Shown here: positions 9,038-17,785 of the stretch, piece by piece
Layout of the letters: the number at the start of each line of letters is the position of its first letter
Numbering within the stretch: the stretch's first letter is position 1
DNA from: Rhodococcoides fascians A44A
GTDB lineage: Bacteria > Actinomycetota > Actinomycetes > Mycobacteriales > Mycobacteriaceae
Assembly (NCBI RefSeq): GCF_000760735.1
Contig: NZ_JMEX01000005.1
Location: 793,059-857,058 of the forward strand
Direction: 5' to 3'
Length of the DNA: 64,000 nucleotides
The notes under the pieces: model-generated
Seen by the model: the letters and a program-made list of their open reading frames with translations, nothing else
Databases searched by the model: none
What the model was told of the DNA's origin: nothing
Program-made: the position numbers and the translations under genes

Positions 9038-9631
9038 GTGACCGATTTCATGCTGCCCATAGCCGGCGAGGAGACCGAGCGGTGCGACGCCGCGCGTAAC
9101 CGGCGGCTTCTGCTGGACGCGGCATCGGAACTGGTCGCGACGGTCGGCGCCGACGCCGTGACCATGGACGGCCTCGCCGCCAAGGCGGGTGTGGGCAAGG
9201 GCACAGTGTTCCGTCGGTTCGGGAGTCGATCCGGCCTGATGCAATCTCTGCTCGATCACACGGAGAAAGAGCTCCAGCAGTCGTTCCTCTTCGGTCCCCC
9301 GCCGTTGGGCCCGGGTGCCGACCCGATCGACAGGCTCGTCGCCTTCGGCCGCGCTCGGCTGCAACTGGTGGAGGTTCAGGGCGAGGTCATGCGCGCGGCC
9401 GAGAACTCGGCCCTGGTGCGGTACTCCGCGCCCGCTCACATGGTGAACTACACCCATGTGCTGACACTTCTGCGCAGCGCAGGCGTCGGCGGCGATCTGG
9501 AACTGCTGGCCTACAACCTGCTGACCCCACTCGAAGCGACACTGGTCATGCATCAGTTCCGCGATCTGGGTATGCCGATAGAACGGCTCGCCGACGGCTG
9601 GGAAGACCTGGTGCGCCGAGCCACCCGCTGA
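9038..9631 (+). CDS. TetR family transcriptional regulator
   Basis: 197 residues from the GTG at 9038. The N-terminal helix-turn-helix is clear: RRLLLDAASELVATVGADAV, then MDGLAAKAGVGKGTVFRRFG around residues 48-67. The helical C-terminal domain binds an unknown ligand. The ATG at 9050 is an alternative start. Likely represses the divergent FMN reductase and itself. Confidence 0.85.
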   Translation: MTDFMLPIAGEETERCDAARNRRLLLDAASELVATVGADAVTMDGLAAKAGVGKGTVFRRFGSRSGLMQSLLDHTEKELQQSFLFGPPPLGPGADPIDRLVAFGRARLQLVEVQGEVMRAAENSALVRYSAPAHMVNYTHVLTLLRSAGVGGDLELLAYNLLTPLEATLVMHQFRDLGMPIERLADGWEDLVRRATR

Positions 9632-9668
9632 CCGGCGAAAGTTCGCTCGCCGCCCCTAGAATGGCCGA

Positions 9669-10514
9669 ATGTCACTACTACGCTCGGAACTTCGGACCCG
9701 CATCCTGCGTGAACTGGCGGTCCAGTCGTCGATCGACCCCGCGGCGGAGATCACACGCCGCGTCGATTTCTTGAAGGCCTATCTGCGCTCGAGCCCCGCG
9801 AAGGGATTCGTGCTCGGCATCAGCGGTGGTCAGGACAGCACCCTCACGGGCGCGCTCTGCCAGCGTGCCGCGGCCGAACTACGCAGCGAAGGCGCCGAGG
9901 CAGAGTTCGTCGCGGTGCGTCTGCCGTACGGAGTCCAGGCCGACGAGGACGACGCGACGACGGCACTGACCTTCATCGGTCCGGACCGGACGGTCACCGT
10001 CAACATCAAGGAGGCGTCCGACGCCTCGGCGGCTTCCGCAGCCGAGGCACTGGGCACGTCCGAGGTCCGAGACTTCGTGCGCGGCAACATCAAAGCGCGC
10101 CAGCGCATGGTCGCGCAGTACGCGCTCGCCGGGCAGTTGGGCTACGTCGTCGTGGGAACCGATCACGCAGCCGAGGCAATAACCGGATTTTTCACCAAGT
10201 TCGGAGACGGCGGTGTCGACATCACCCCGCTCACCGGCCTCAGCAAGCGCCAAGGTGCGGCATTGCTACGTGAACTGCGCGCACCGGAGAGCACGTGGAA
10301 GAAAGTGCCGACGGCGGACTTGGAAGACGACCGTCCTGCGCTCCCGGACGAGGAAGCACTTGGCGTCACGTACGCCCAGATCGACGATTATCTCGAGGGC
10401 AAGGACGTGCCCGACGAGGTCGCCGAGAAGTTGGAGCGGATGTTCCTCGACACCAGGCACAAGCGCGCCGTTCCGGTCACTCCGTTCGACGACTGGTGGA
10501 CCACCGAGAACTGA
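9669..10514 (+). CDS. nadE: Ammonia-dependent NAD+ synthetase
   Basis: 281 residues, the length of the NH3-dependent class. Adenylates and amidates nicotinic acid adenine dinucleotide to NAD+ in the cytosol. The PP-loop ATP pyrophosphatase motif SGGQDS is at about residues 57-62, preceded by GFVLGI. Conserved segments [14 protein letters not shown] and [12 protein letters not shown] follow. The N-terminal glutaminase domain of the long NadE used by mycobacteria is absent, so this protein needs free ammonia. Convergent with moaD (6-bp gap). Confidence 0.95.
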   Translation: MSLLRSELRTRILRELAVQSSIDPAAEITRRVDFLKAYLRSSPAKGFVLGISGGQDSTLTGALCQRAAAELRSEGAEAEFVAVRLPYGVQADEDDATTALTFIGPDRTVTVNIKEASDASAASAAEALGTSEVRDFVRGNIKARQRMVAQYALAGQLGYVVVGTDHAAEAITGFFTKFGDGGVDITPLTGLSKRQGAALLRELRAPESTWKKVPTADLEDDRPALPDEEALGVTYAQIDDYLEGKDVPDEVAEKLERMFLDTRHKRAVPVTPFDDWWTTEN

Positions 10515-10520
10515 AGGACG

Positions 10521-10763
10521 CTAACCGCCGGCGAACGGCGGCAGGACATCGACCCTGTCGCCGAGCGTCGTGCCCGCATCACGGGTCAGGTCGTCGCCGA
10601 CGAGAAACGCCGAGACTCGCAGCACGTCGACCACCGAGCTTCCATGTCTTTGTTGCACAGCAGCTTTGAGAGCTGCAAGTGTGCTTCCGGCGGGAAGATC
10701 GAACGTTTCGTGCGCGCATCCGGCAGCGTCGGCTGCGCCGGCGAAGTACCTGACCTCAACCAC
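10521..10763 (-). CDS. moaD: MoaD-like molybdopterin synthase small subunit
   Basis: 80 residues, ubiquitin-like fold. It carries the sulfur that builds the dithiolene of molybdopterin, as a thiocarboxylate on its C-terminal Gly-Gly ([10 protein letters not shown]), visible here. The start is GTG at 10763 with GGGAG six bases upstream, overlapping the moaA stop by 8 nt. Partner of MoaE (14236-14649). The MoaD-adenylating enzyme is not in the window. Confidence 0.9.
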   Translation of the reverse strand: MVEVRYFAGAADAAGCAHETFDLPAGSTLAALKAAVQQRHGSSVVDVLRVSAFLVGDDLTRDAGTTLGDRVDVLPPFAGG

Positions 10764-11841
10764 CGATTGCTCCCATGCTCCGTGCAGGCGGTACGAAATC
10801 GGCGGCGTCGATGCCGTGGCCGGCCCACTTGTTCCACATCGCGCCGCGCCACAGCCGTGCGATCTCGTCATCGGTGGCGCCGCCGCGCAATGCTGCGCGA
10901 AGGTCGGTTTCCTCGTCACTGAACAGACACGACCGAACGGTGCCTTCGGCGGTCAACCGCGTTCGGTCGCAATCCGAGCAGAACGACCTGGTGACGGACG
11001 CGATGATTCCGACGGTGGCGGATGTTCCGCCTACCGCCCATTCCTCCGCGGGAGCCGACGGGTCTGCGCGACCGATTTCCGTCAGTTCGAACCGGGCCGA
11101 CAGCACGTCGAGCAGGTGCTGTGCGTCGAGCATGTTCGCGCGCGCCCATTCCTGGTCCGCGTCGAGGGGCATCTGTTCGATGAAACGCAGTGCGACGCCC
11201 TCGTCGAGGCACCATTGCAGCAGGTCGGCTGCGCCGTGCAACGTTTCCGGCATCAGGACTGCGTTGATCTTCACCGGGTCGAGACCGGCGCGCCTGGCCG
11301 CGCGCACACCCGCTAGGACCGAGGGGAGCCGATCACGCCGAGTGAGCTCCGCGAAGTGGTGCCGGTCGATGGTGTCGAGCGAGACGTTCACCCGTCCGAG
11401 ACCCGCGGCCACCAAGGAGTCGACACGGTGTTCGAGACCGACGGCGTTGGTGGTCATCGCCAGCGGCACGCCCGGCGCGGCGTCCGAACAGAGCTGGAGA
11501 ATTTCCGCCAGATCCGCACGCATCAAGGGTTCTCCCCCGGTGAAGCGGACTTCCTCGACGCCGAGGTGCGAGGTGGCGACACCGACCACGCGGGCGATCT
11601 CGCTTGCCGTCAGCAGATTTCGAGCCTCGATGGCGGGCAGGCCGGATTCGGGCATGCAGTACGTGCACCGCAGCGAGCACTTCTCGGTGATGGACACTCT
11701 GAGGTCACGGGCGACGCGTCCGAATCTGTCGACGAGGACGGGAACGTCCGGCCGGTCCTCGACGGTGTCGGTCCTCGCCCGGCCGATCGAAGGGATTCCG
11801 AGCCCGACGGCACCGGTACCCACTGCATTGCCGACTGTCAT
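10756..11841 (-). CDS. moaA: GTP 3',8-cyclase, radical SAM enzyme
   Basis: 361 residues. First step of molybdenum cofactor synthesis: converts GTP to 3',8-cyclo-GTP. The radical-SAM cluster motif is CSLRCTYC, with [13 protein letters not shown] for SAM binding. The C-terminal substrate cluster is held by [10 protein letters not shown] plus the Cys of RSCLF. The protein ends in Gly-Gly, needed for activity in MoaA. ATG at 11841 with GAAGGAGGG in front; longer frames upstream lack this. Divergent from moeA. Confidence 0.96.
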   Translation of the reverse strand: MTVGNAVGTGAVGLGIPSIGRARTDTVEDRPDVPVLVDRFGRVARDLRVSITEKCSLRCTYCMPESGLPAIEARNLLTASEIARVVGVATSHLGVEEVRFTGGEPLMRADLAEILQLCSDAAPGVPLAMTTNAVGLEHRVDSLVAAGLGRVNVSLDTIDRHHFAELTRRDRLPSVLAGVRAARRAGLDPVKINAVLMPETLHGAADLLQWCLDEGVALRFIEQMPLDADQEWARANMLDAQHLLDVLSARFELTEIGRADPSAPAEEWAVGGTSATVGIIASVTRSFCSDCDRTRLTAEGTVRSCLFSDEETDLRAALRGGATDDEIARLWRGAMWNKWAGHGIDAADFVPPARSMGAIGG

Positions 11842-11851
11842 GACCCTCCTT

Positions 11852-11927
11852 CGAATGTTCGGTGTCCGACTGTCCATCCTCCAGTATGCCGTCCGCCCGA
11901 TTCTTCGTGCGATCCACCGAACATTCG
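11852..11927. promoter_or_regulatory. Paired 13-bp inverted sites between moaA and moeA
   Basis: CGAATGTTCGGTG (11852-11864) recurs as its exact complement CACCGAACATTCG (11915-11927), centres 63 bp apart, about six helical turns. Each gene therefore has the same motif, in the same orientation, ahead of its ribosome-binding site. A shared operator or symmetric promoter element for the two Moco units is the simplest reading. It does not fit the mycobacterial LexA box. Confidence 0.5.
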
Positions 11928-11944
11928 CGCGACGGAGCGCGCAT

Positions 11945-11978
11945 AGGATCGTGGAATGAGCAGGATCGTGGAATGAGC
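11945..11978 (+). repeat. 17-bp perfect tandem duplication over the moeA start
   Basis: AGGATCGTGGAATGAGC occurs twice head to tail (11945-11961 and 11962-11978). Each copy holds an AGGA ribosome-binding site and an ATG. The upstream ATG (11956) opens a six-codon frame, MSRIVE, whose TGA overlaps the moeA ATG as ATGA. Confidence 0.9.
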
Positions 11979-13220
11979 AGTGCTGGGCATGATGGATCAC
12001 CGGATGGCGGCGGGCGGGCGCACCGTCCGAGCGCGGCGTCGGTGGAGGAACACCTCGCAGTCGTCGAAGAACTGTTGCGCCCGCTGCGCACCAGAACGCC
12101 TCTGTCCGTGTCGGTGGCCGACGCTCTCGGTCGCGTCGTCCACGCCGACGTCGTCTCCCCCGTCGACCTCCCGTTGTTCCGCAATTCGCAGATGGACGGA
12201 TATGCCGTTCTCGCATCGGACGTCGCGGCGGTTCCGGTCACGCTGCAGGTCGACGGTGTCGTTGCCGCGGGTCCGTCGGAGATCGTCCGGATCGAGTCGG
12301 GGTCGGCAGTCAAGATCATGACGGGCGCGCCCGTGCCCGTCGGCGCGGACGCCGTCGTCCCCGTCGAGAACACCGAACGGTCAACGCCCACTGGTGATGC
12401 CGTGACCGTCACCGTGTCGAGGCAACCGGGTGACTACATCCGTGAGCAGGGCAGCGACATCACCGCGGGCACGATCCTGGTGCGGGCCGGGCAGGTCCTC
12501 GAACCGCGCCACATCGCGGTGCTCGCCGCGGTCGGACTCGACAGCGTCGCCGTGGTTTCTCGACCCACGGTCGCGGTCATCACCACCGGGGCCGAACTGG
12601 TCGACGCCGGCAGCACCCTGCGTCCCGGCGAGATCTTCGATTCCAACGGGCTCACGCTGGCGGCTCACCTGCGGGCAAACGGCGCCGATGTCGTCTCCGT
12701 CCGCCGAAGCTCGGACGACCGAGGCGAGTTCGAGAAAATATTGTTCGACGCTGCCCGCGAAGCCGAACTCGTGATCACGTCCGGCGGTGTGTCGATGGGT
12801 GACTTCGAGGTCGTGAAGGATGTAGTGGGTCCGCTGGGTGGGCGTTTCGGCTCCGTGCGCATGCAGCCCGGTGGTCCACAGGGCGTCGCGACCATCGAGG
12901 GAACGCCCGTGCTCGACTTTCCGGGCAATCCGGTGAGCACGGTCGTGTCCTTTCTGGTCTTCGCGCGCAACATCGTGCGAGAGGCGGCAGGCCTGGATCG
13001 GATCGAGCCGCGGCCGGTCCCGCTGGCGCACTCGATCACGTCGATCCGCGGCAAGCGACAGATGCTCCGGGCGCGACTCGGCGACGACGGTGTCTCGTTG
13101 GTCGCCGGGCCAGGGTCACACCTCGTCGCAGCGATGGCGTGGGCCGACGTACTCGTCGACGTTCCCGAAGACACGACGGCCCTCGAAGCCGGTGAGAAGG
13201 TTCAGGTGATCCCGCTGTGA
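11973..13220 (+). CDS. moeA: Molybdopterin molybdenumtransferase
   Basis: 415 residues. Inserts molybdate into adenylated molybdopterin to finish the cofactor. Recognisable segments: the substrate-cleft motif [30 protein letters not shown], the MoCF-binding motif [16 protein letters not shown], and [16 protein letters not shown]. Four-domain MoeA layout at normal length. The ATG at 11973 is the second of a duplicated start region. The stop overlaps the next GTG by 4 nt, so moeA, moaCB and moaE form one operon. Confidence 0.94.
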   Translation: MSSAGHDGSPDGGGRAHRPSAASVEEHLAVVEELLRPLRTRTPLSVSVADALGRVVHADVVSPVDLPLFRNSQMDGYAVLASDVAAVPVTLQVDGVVAAGPSEIVRIESGSAVKIMTGAPVPVGADAVVPVENTERSTPTGDAVTVTVSRQPGDYIREQGSDITAGTILVRAGQVLEPRHIAVLAAVGLDSVAVVSRPTVAVITTGAELVDAGSTLRPGEIFDSNGLTLAAHLRANGADVVSVRRSSDDRGEFEKILFDAAREAELVITSGGVSMGDFEVVKDVVGPLGGRFGSVRMQPGGPQGVATIEGTPVLDFPGNPVSTVVSFLVFARNIVREAAGLDRIEPRPVPLAHSITSIRGKRQMLRARLGDDGVSLVAGPGSHLVAAMAWADVLVDVPEDTTALEAGEKVQVIPL

Positions 13221-14239
13221 CCACGTCCAATTTCTCCCACCTCGACTCCGAGGGTCGGGCGCGCATGGTCGACGTCTCCGCCAAACAGGACACCACTCGA
13301 ATCGCCGTCGCTGCAGGCGAACTGGCCACCACGGCGGAGGTGATCGCGTTGGTGCGTGCCGATGGCATGCCGAAAGCCGACGTGCTCGCGACCGCACGGA
13401 TCGCCGGAATCTCCGGAGCGAAGAAGACGTCGGAACTCATCCCGCTCTGCCACCAACTCGCGTTGTCGAAGGTCGACATCGTGTTCGGTTTCACCGACAC
13501 CACGATCACGGTGGAGGCCACCGCGAAGACCACAGGTCCGACCGGAGTGGAGATGGAAGCGCTGACGGCCGTCGCCGTGGCCGGGCTCACGTTGCACGAC
13601 ATGGTCAAGGCCGTCGACCCGTCGGCGACGATGAACGGTATTCGGTTGGTGCGCAAAGAAGGCGGCAAACGAGGGTCGTGGTCGCGTGAGGACACCGTCT
13701 CCGCTGGGCCTACGTCCGTGACAGAAACATCTCCGGCGGGCCGAACAGCCGCCGTTCTGGTCGCCTCCACCGGTGGTGCGAACGGAACCCGTGAGGACAC
13801 GACCGGGCCCCGCATCGTAGCGTGGCTTCTCGACAGAGGATTCACCGTACGCGGCCCCCTCGTCTACGCCGACGCAGAGATCGCGGCAGGCCTGCGCGAC
13901 GCTCTCACCGACGGCCCCGCCCTCGTCGTCAGCACCGGTGGCACCGGTGTCTCCCCGACCGATGCGACCCCCGAGGCGACCAAGGCCGTTCTGGACCGCG
14001 AACTTCCGGGGATATCCGACGCCATCCGGCTCCAGGGAACGAAGGTCACGCCGCATGCGACGCTCAGCCGCGGACTGTCCGGGGTGGCGGGCCGCACCGT
14101 CGTCGTCAATCTCCCCGGATCACCGGGAGGCGTGAAAGACGGCCTGGCGGTGCTGGATCCGATCGTCGACCATCTACTCGCCCAGGTTGCTGGAGACGGA
14201 CTCCACGCCGATTCGGAAAGTGACGTGAACACCCCATGA
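13217..14239 (+). CDS. moaCB: Bifunctional MoaC-MoaB fusion (cyclic pyranopterin monophosphate synthase and MPT adenylyltransferase-like)
   Basis: 340 residues in two domains. Residues 1-155 are MoaC, with LIPLCHQLALSKVD, GVEMEALTAVAVAGLT and the active-site Lys/Asp in MVKAVDP; it turns MoaA product into cPMP. After a linker, residues 175-330 are MoaB/Mog-like, with the MoCF signature VVSTGGTGVSPTD and NLPGSPGGVKDGL; this adenylates molybdopterin before MoeA acts. The fusion joins two non-consecutive steps and is known in several actinobacteria. GTGA overlap with moeA, ATGA overlap with moaE. Confidence 0.93.
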   Translation: MTTSNFSHLDSEGRARMVDVSAKQDTTRIAVAAGELATTAEVIALVRADGMPKADVLATARIAGISGAKKTSELIPLCHQLALSKVDIVFGFTDTTITVEATAKTTGPTGVEMEALTAVAVAGLTLHDMVKAVDPSATMNGIRLVRKEGGKRGSWSREDTVSAGPTSVTETSPAGRTAAVLVASTGGANGTREDTTGPRIVAWLLDRGFTVRGPLVYADAEIAAGLRDALTDGPALVVSTGGTGVSPTDATPEATKAVLDRELPGISDAIRLQGTKVTPHATLSRGLSGVAGRTVVVNLPGSPGGVKDGLAVLDPIVDHLLAQVAGDGLHADSESDVNTP

Positions 14240-14649
14240 CCGACCTGCTCGCCGCGATATCCGCCGATCCCATCGACACCTCGGCAGTGGAAAGTGCCGT
14301 GGCCGGTCCGACGCACGGTGCCGTCGTGTTGTTCTCCGGCGTCGTGCGCAACCACGACGGCGGACAATCGGTGTCGGCCCTCGAGTACCAGGCCCACCCC
14401 GAGGCGGAACGGTTCCTTCGTACGTGTTGCGCGGAGGTGGCGGAAGAATCCGGCCTGCCGGTCGCAGCCGTGCATCGCGTCGGTGACCTGTCGATCGGCG
14501 ACATCGCCCTCGTGGCCGCCGTCGCTTCGCCCCACCGCGCCGAGGCGTTCGCAACGTGTGCGCTGCTCGTCGAACGGATCAAAGCAGAAGTACCCATCTG
14601 GAAGCGACAGCACTTCGCATCGGGCACGTCGGAATGGGTCGGCCTCTAA
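14236..14649 (+). CDS. moaE: Molybdopterin synthase large subunit
   Basis: 137 residues. With MoaD it converts cPMP to molybdopterin. Motifs: GAVVLFSGVVRNHDGG, LEYQAHPEAE, AVHRVGDLSIGD, and the active-site lysine region IKAEVPIWKRQHF. Ends tail to tail with the CobW gene, overlapping by 4 nt, so there is no room for a terminator between them. Confidence 0.95.
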   Translation: MTDLLAAISADPIDTSAVESAVAGPTHGAVVLFSGVVRNHDGGQSVSALEYQAHPEAERFLRTCCAEVAEESGLPVAAVHRVGDLSIGDIALVAAVASPHRAEAFATCALLVERIKAEVPIWKRQHFASGTSEWVGL

Positions 14650-15707
14650 CCGGACCGGACGTACCGGTGGACCGGGAGCATCGCGGACTCGTCGGCGAGG
14701 TCACCGGGCCGCCGGACGCAATCCAGTAGCCGAATCTCGGCCAGTTCCTCGTCGAGGTCGGTGCCGATCAGAACGAGCCGGGTAATTCTCGTGGTGTCGT
14801 CGCCCCACTCCGTCGGCGTCATCGTGATGTGCCGGCCGACGGTGTTCACCTCGTAGCGCTCGCGGTAGCCGGGTACGTCGAAGTGAACGAAGCCCTTGAT
14901 GCGGTAGACGTCGCCTGCCGGGTTCTCCAACATGTCGACGAACCGTCGAGGATCGAACGGCTCGTCGCTCTCGAAGCTCGTCGTGGAGTACTGCGCGTGC
15001 AGATGATGTGCATGGTCGTCCTGTTCGCCATGGCTGTCGTGGTCGTGGTCGAAGAGAATCTCGTCGAACGACATCTGACGCGCCTGCGTGGGATCCTGCA
15101 CACGCTCGGGGACGTCGAAGAGCAGTTCGGCGTCGACGCGGCCGTGGTCGGTCGTCAGAACAGGCGTGTCGGTGACGATGCCGCGGACGAGGGATTCGAT
15201 GTCCGACAGTGCGTCGGGCGACGGTACGTCCGCTTTGTTGAGCACCACCAGGTCGGCCAATTGCACGTGCTGGTCGAGTTCGGGGTGTTCGGCTCGGGTA
15301 GAGGCGAATTCGACGGCATCGACCACCCCGACGAGACCGCCGTACGACACCCGCGGATTGTCGCTTGCCAGAACCATTCGTATGAGATTTCGGGGCTCGG
15401 CGAGACCGCTGGCTTCGACGACGATCACGTCGAGCGCGGATTTGCTACCCGCGAGGACGTCGAACATCGCGTCCAGTTCGTCCACGTCGACGGCGCAACA
15501 CAGGCAACCGTTGCCCAGCGACACCATCGAGTCCACCTGTCCGGCAACCATCATCGAGTCGATGTTGATCGACCCGAAGTCGTTGACGACCACGCCGATG
15601 CGAATTCCGCGATTGTGCCGAAGTAGGTGATTGAGCAGCGTCGTCTTGCCGGAACCCAGGAAGCCCGAGACGAGGACAACGGGAATCGTTCGGTCTGCCT
15701 CGGCCAC
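14646..15707 (-). CDS. CobW/COG0523 family metal-handling GTPase
   Basis: 353 residues. GTP-binding metallochaperone. Walker A is GFLGSGKTTLLN, the metal-binding CxCC motif is NGCLCCAVD, and NKAD supplies guanine specificity. A His/Asp-rich loop (FDHDHDSHGEQDDHAHHLH) sits between the G domain and the CobW C-terminal domain. The family includes zinc chaperones (ZNG1/YeiR/ZigA type) and cobalamin-pathway CobW; no cobalamin gene is nearby, so a zinc role is more likely. GTG start. Confidence 0.9.
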   Translation of the reverse strand: MAEADRTIPVVLVSGFLGSGKTTLLNHLLRHNRGIRIGVVVNDFGSINIDSMMVAGQVDSMVSLGNGCLCCAVDVDELDAMFDVLAGSKSALDVIVVEASGLAEPRNLIRMVLASDNPRVSYGGLVGVVDAVEFASTRAEHPELDQHVQLADLVVLNKADVPSPDALSDIESLVRGIVTDTPVLTTDHGRVDAELLFDVPERVQDPTQARQMSFDEILFDHDHDSHGEQDDHAHHLHAQYSTTSFESDEPFDPRRFVDMLENPAGDVYRIKGFVHFDVPGYRERYEVNTVGRHITMTPTEWGDDTTRITRLVLIGTDLDEELAEIRLLDCVRRPGDLADESAMLPVHRYVRSG

Positions 15708-15736
15708 GCAGCGAGATTACTCGGTGCCGCGTTCGG

Positions 15737-16744
15737 TCATCGAGTCAGGATCTGACGGAGCAGACCTTGCGCGACATCGGCGACGGCCCGAACGTCCGCC
15801 TCACCGCCACCGGCGTCGACGTAGGGAGCGAGCTCGGACAGCAACCGCGACAGCGAGTTTCCCGCGGTCGAATCGGCAGCGGAGGGAACAGTCGGCACCG
15901 ACGGCACCGTCTCGGCATCCGTCTCGGCCGCGTTCTCGTCGGGAGCGACTTCGGTGTCCGGCCCGAGCAGATAGTCGATGATCCCGGTGGACAGCGCGAT
16001 CGCGTGCTTCAGTTGACCGTCGGTGGTCTCCAATGTGTCCGCATCCGACGGGTTGGATCCGTTGCCCATCTCGACGAACACCAGCGGTACACCCGTCAGC
16101 GCAGGGCCTGCGACGTCGGCGCGTTCCTGAACACCGTCTGTCACACCGGCGTAGTTGGCAGGAGTGAAACCGGCACGTTCGTAGGCGTCGCGCATCAGTG
16201 ACGTTGCCTGTCGCCCACCCGCCGATTGTGCCGCGTCGGCCGCTGTATCGGGGATCGGCAAGGTGGGAACGATGAGGTGGAAGCCGTGCTTGTTCTCGTC
16301 CGGGCCTGTGGACGTGGAGTCCGCATGAATGCTGACGGCCACGTCGGCCCCCGATCGCGTGGCGGCCTCCGCCCTCTCGTCGACGCAGCCGCCCCAACCG
16401 GTGTCGTCCGCCCGCGAAGTCACCACCGTCGCACCGAGGCTCTCCAGACTCGACTTCACGAGCTGCGAGACGTTCCAGTTGATCGTGTGCTCCGGCACTC
16501 CACCGAGCGACGTCATGCCCGTCGTCTGGCAGTCCTTGGTTCCGCCGCGTCCATCGTCGACCTGACGCGTGAGATCCTCCGAGTGGCCCGTCCCTTGATG
16601 ACCCGGGTCCAGGAAGACCGTCTTGCCGGAGAGTTCGTTCCCGGTCGAGTCGGAGGCCGGATCGGCACTCGCCGCCGCGGGAGCGATCACCGCAGCGGAC
16701 AGCAGTCCGATCGACAGAAACGCGAGCACACCAGTTTTGTTCAT
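15737..16744 (-). CDS. Secreted N-acetylmuramoyl-L-alanine amidase (Amidase_3)
   Basis: 335 residues from the ATG at 16744. A signal peptide (hydrophobic to about residue 22, cleavage near ASA-DP) sends it outside. The zinc amidase domain shows FLDPGHQG (first His ligand), the VAVSIHADS histidine and the catalytic Glu of VFVEMGNGSN. It should cut the lactyl-alanine bond of peptidoglycan, resembling Rv3717-type mycobacterial amidases. An Asp/Glu/Thr-rich linker and a short helical tail follow. The frame is open 52 codons upstream, but that part lacks a signal peptide. No strong ribosome-binding site. Confidence 0.88.
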   Translation of the reverse strand: MNKTGVLAFLSIGLLSAAVIAPAAASADPASDSTGNELSGKTVFLDPGHQGTGHSEDLTRQVDDGRGGTKDCQTTGMTSLGGVPEHTINWNVSQLVKSSLESLGATVVTSRADDTGWGGCVDERAEAATRSGADVAVSIHADSTSTGPDENKHGFHLIVPTLPIPDTAADAAQSAGGRQATSLMRDAYERAGFTPANYAGVTDGVQERADVAGPALTGVPLVFVEMGNGSNPSDADTLETTDGQLKHAIALSTGIIDYLLGPDTEVAPDENAAETDAETVPSVPTVPSAADSTAGNSLSRLLSELAPYVDAGGGEADVRAVADVAQGLLRQILTR

Positions 16745-17188
16745 CGACGGTTGTGAGCGCACCGCGGCCTGAGCCCGGCGCACCGCTCCCCTCTCACTCC
16801 GACAGCCACCAGGCCACACGAGCCCTCGGTCGTTCCCACAGGAATCAGTGGACACTTGAGCCCCAAGTGAAGCAGCAGCATCACGCACATCGACGAGCAA
16901 TCAGCCTTTCGGAAGCAAATCGTGAGCATGCCGTGACTCAACCGTTGCCGTTCACTCCAAAACCTCCGCACACTTCATATTCCTTTCGGTGACACACAAA
17001 ACGAGCTCGCAAAAGCAACCATCCGAGACCGAATGAACCGTTCGGTCACTCCAAGTGACCGAACGTCACGTTCGCTCCGAACAGCGGCATCCGACAATTC
17101 GTCGTGCATGGATAAATTGCCCGGTCGGTCGTATAGTCGCGTTGAGTGTGATGCAGACGCACCTGAACTTCATTGGAGAACTTTTCAT
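16745..17188. other. amidase-lsr2 divergent intergenic region (no gene)
   Basis: 444 bp without a convincing coding frame. It holds the promoters of the divergent amidase and lsr2, and the second copy of the palindromic repeat (17030-17077). A TATAGT hexamer at 17131-17136 may be the lsr2 -10 element. Confidence 0.5.
17030..17077. repeat. Palindromic element, copy 2 (upstream of lsr2)
   Basis: Shares a run of over 30 bp with copy 1 (2510-2556), differing at one position, including the 12-bp perfect inner stem CGTTCGGTCACT. The outer left arm has diverged, so copy 2 forms a shorter hairpin. It lies about 112 bp upstream of the lsr2 start. Confidence 0.8.
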
Positions 17189-17536
17189 ATGGCCAAGAAA
17201 GTCTTCGTCCAACTGGTGGACGATATCGATGACAAGCCGATCGAATCCGGCGGCGAGCACATAACTTTTTCGGTGAACGGTGTCGGTTACGAAATCGACC
17301 TCAGCGACAAGAACGCCAAGGAATTTCACCGGAAGCTCGATTACTACATCGAGCATTCGTTGCGGGTGGGCGGAAAGCGCGCGAAGAAGTCCGGCGGATC
17401 CGTTTCGGTGAACTCCAAACGCGACGCGAATCAGACCAAGGCGATTCGGGAATGGGCGAAGTCGAACGGTTACGCGATTTCCACTCGCGGTCGAATTCCG
17501 GCGGACGTGGAGCAAGCCTTCGACGCGGCGCATTAG
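17189..17536 (+). CDS. lsr2: Lsr2 nucleoid-associated protein
   Basis: 115 residues. H-NS-like xenogeneic silencer that bridges AT-rich DNA. The N-terminal dimerisation domain reads [17 protein letters not shown], and the C-terminal DNA-binding domain ([19 protein letters not shown]) carries the RGR minor-groove hook. ATG at 17189 with GGAGAA nine bases upstream; the frame is open further upstream, but homologues start here. Followed by a strong terminator and tRNA-Ala on the other strand. Confidence 0.97.
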   Translation: MAKKVFVQLVDDIDDKPIESGGEHITFSVNGVGYEIDLSDKNAKEFHRKLDYYIEHSLRVGGKRAKKSGGSVSVNSKRDANQTKAIREWAKSNGYAISTRGRIPADVEQAFDAAH

Positions 17537-17567
17537 GAACGCCGCGACCGACCGTAGTACTTACACA

Positions 17568-17604
17568 AAAAAGGAGAGTCACCTTGGTGGTGACTCTCCT
17601 TTTT
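17568..17604. terminator. Bidirectional terminator between lsr2 and tRNA-Ala
   Basis: Perfect 11-bp stem GGAGAGTCACC/GGTGACTCTCC, 5-nt loop, with an A-run on the left and TTTTT on the right, so it works for both lsr2 and the convergent tRNA. Confidence 0.93.
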
Positions 17605-17605
17605 G

Positions 17606-17678
17606 TGGAGCTAAGGGGACTCGAACCCCTGACCCCCACACTGCCAGTGTGGTGCGCTACCAGCTGCGCCATAGCCCC
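17606..17678 (-). tRNA. tRNA-Ala (GGC anticodon)
   Basis: 73 nt folding as a standard cloverleaf. Acceptor GGGGCTA pairs with TAGCTCC; anticodon stem CCACA/TGTGG closes loop CTGGCAG, giving anticodon GGC for GCC codons; T-arm AGGGG-TTCGAGT-CCCCT. Discriminator A; CCA is not encoded. Confidence 0.95.
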
Positions 17679-17785
17679 GTACTTCGCTTCCGCGTTACCT
17701 TGCGGTTGCTCGAACGAAGTTACACCATTGTCGTTGACGGGAACAAATCAGCAGCTCAGAGCGCGTCACCGGCGAAGCGCGGGTG

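Noticed and set aside
10764-10919. 52-codon extension of moaD into moaA
   Set aside because: The extension lies inside moaA in another frame; GTG at 10763 with GGGAG gives a normal 80-residue MoaD.
11852-11927. LexA/SOS box at the moaA/moeA sites
   Set aside because: CGAACATTCG lacks the TCGAAC-n4-GTTCGA arrangement of the mycobacterial SOS box.
16753-16992. A 79-codon frame upstream of lsr2
   Set aside because: No ribosome-binding site, odd composition (Pro/His/Ser-rich), and it overlaps the amidase promoter region.
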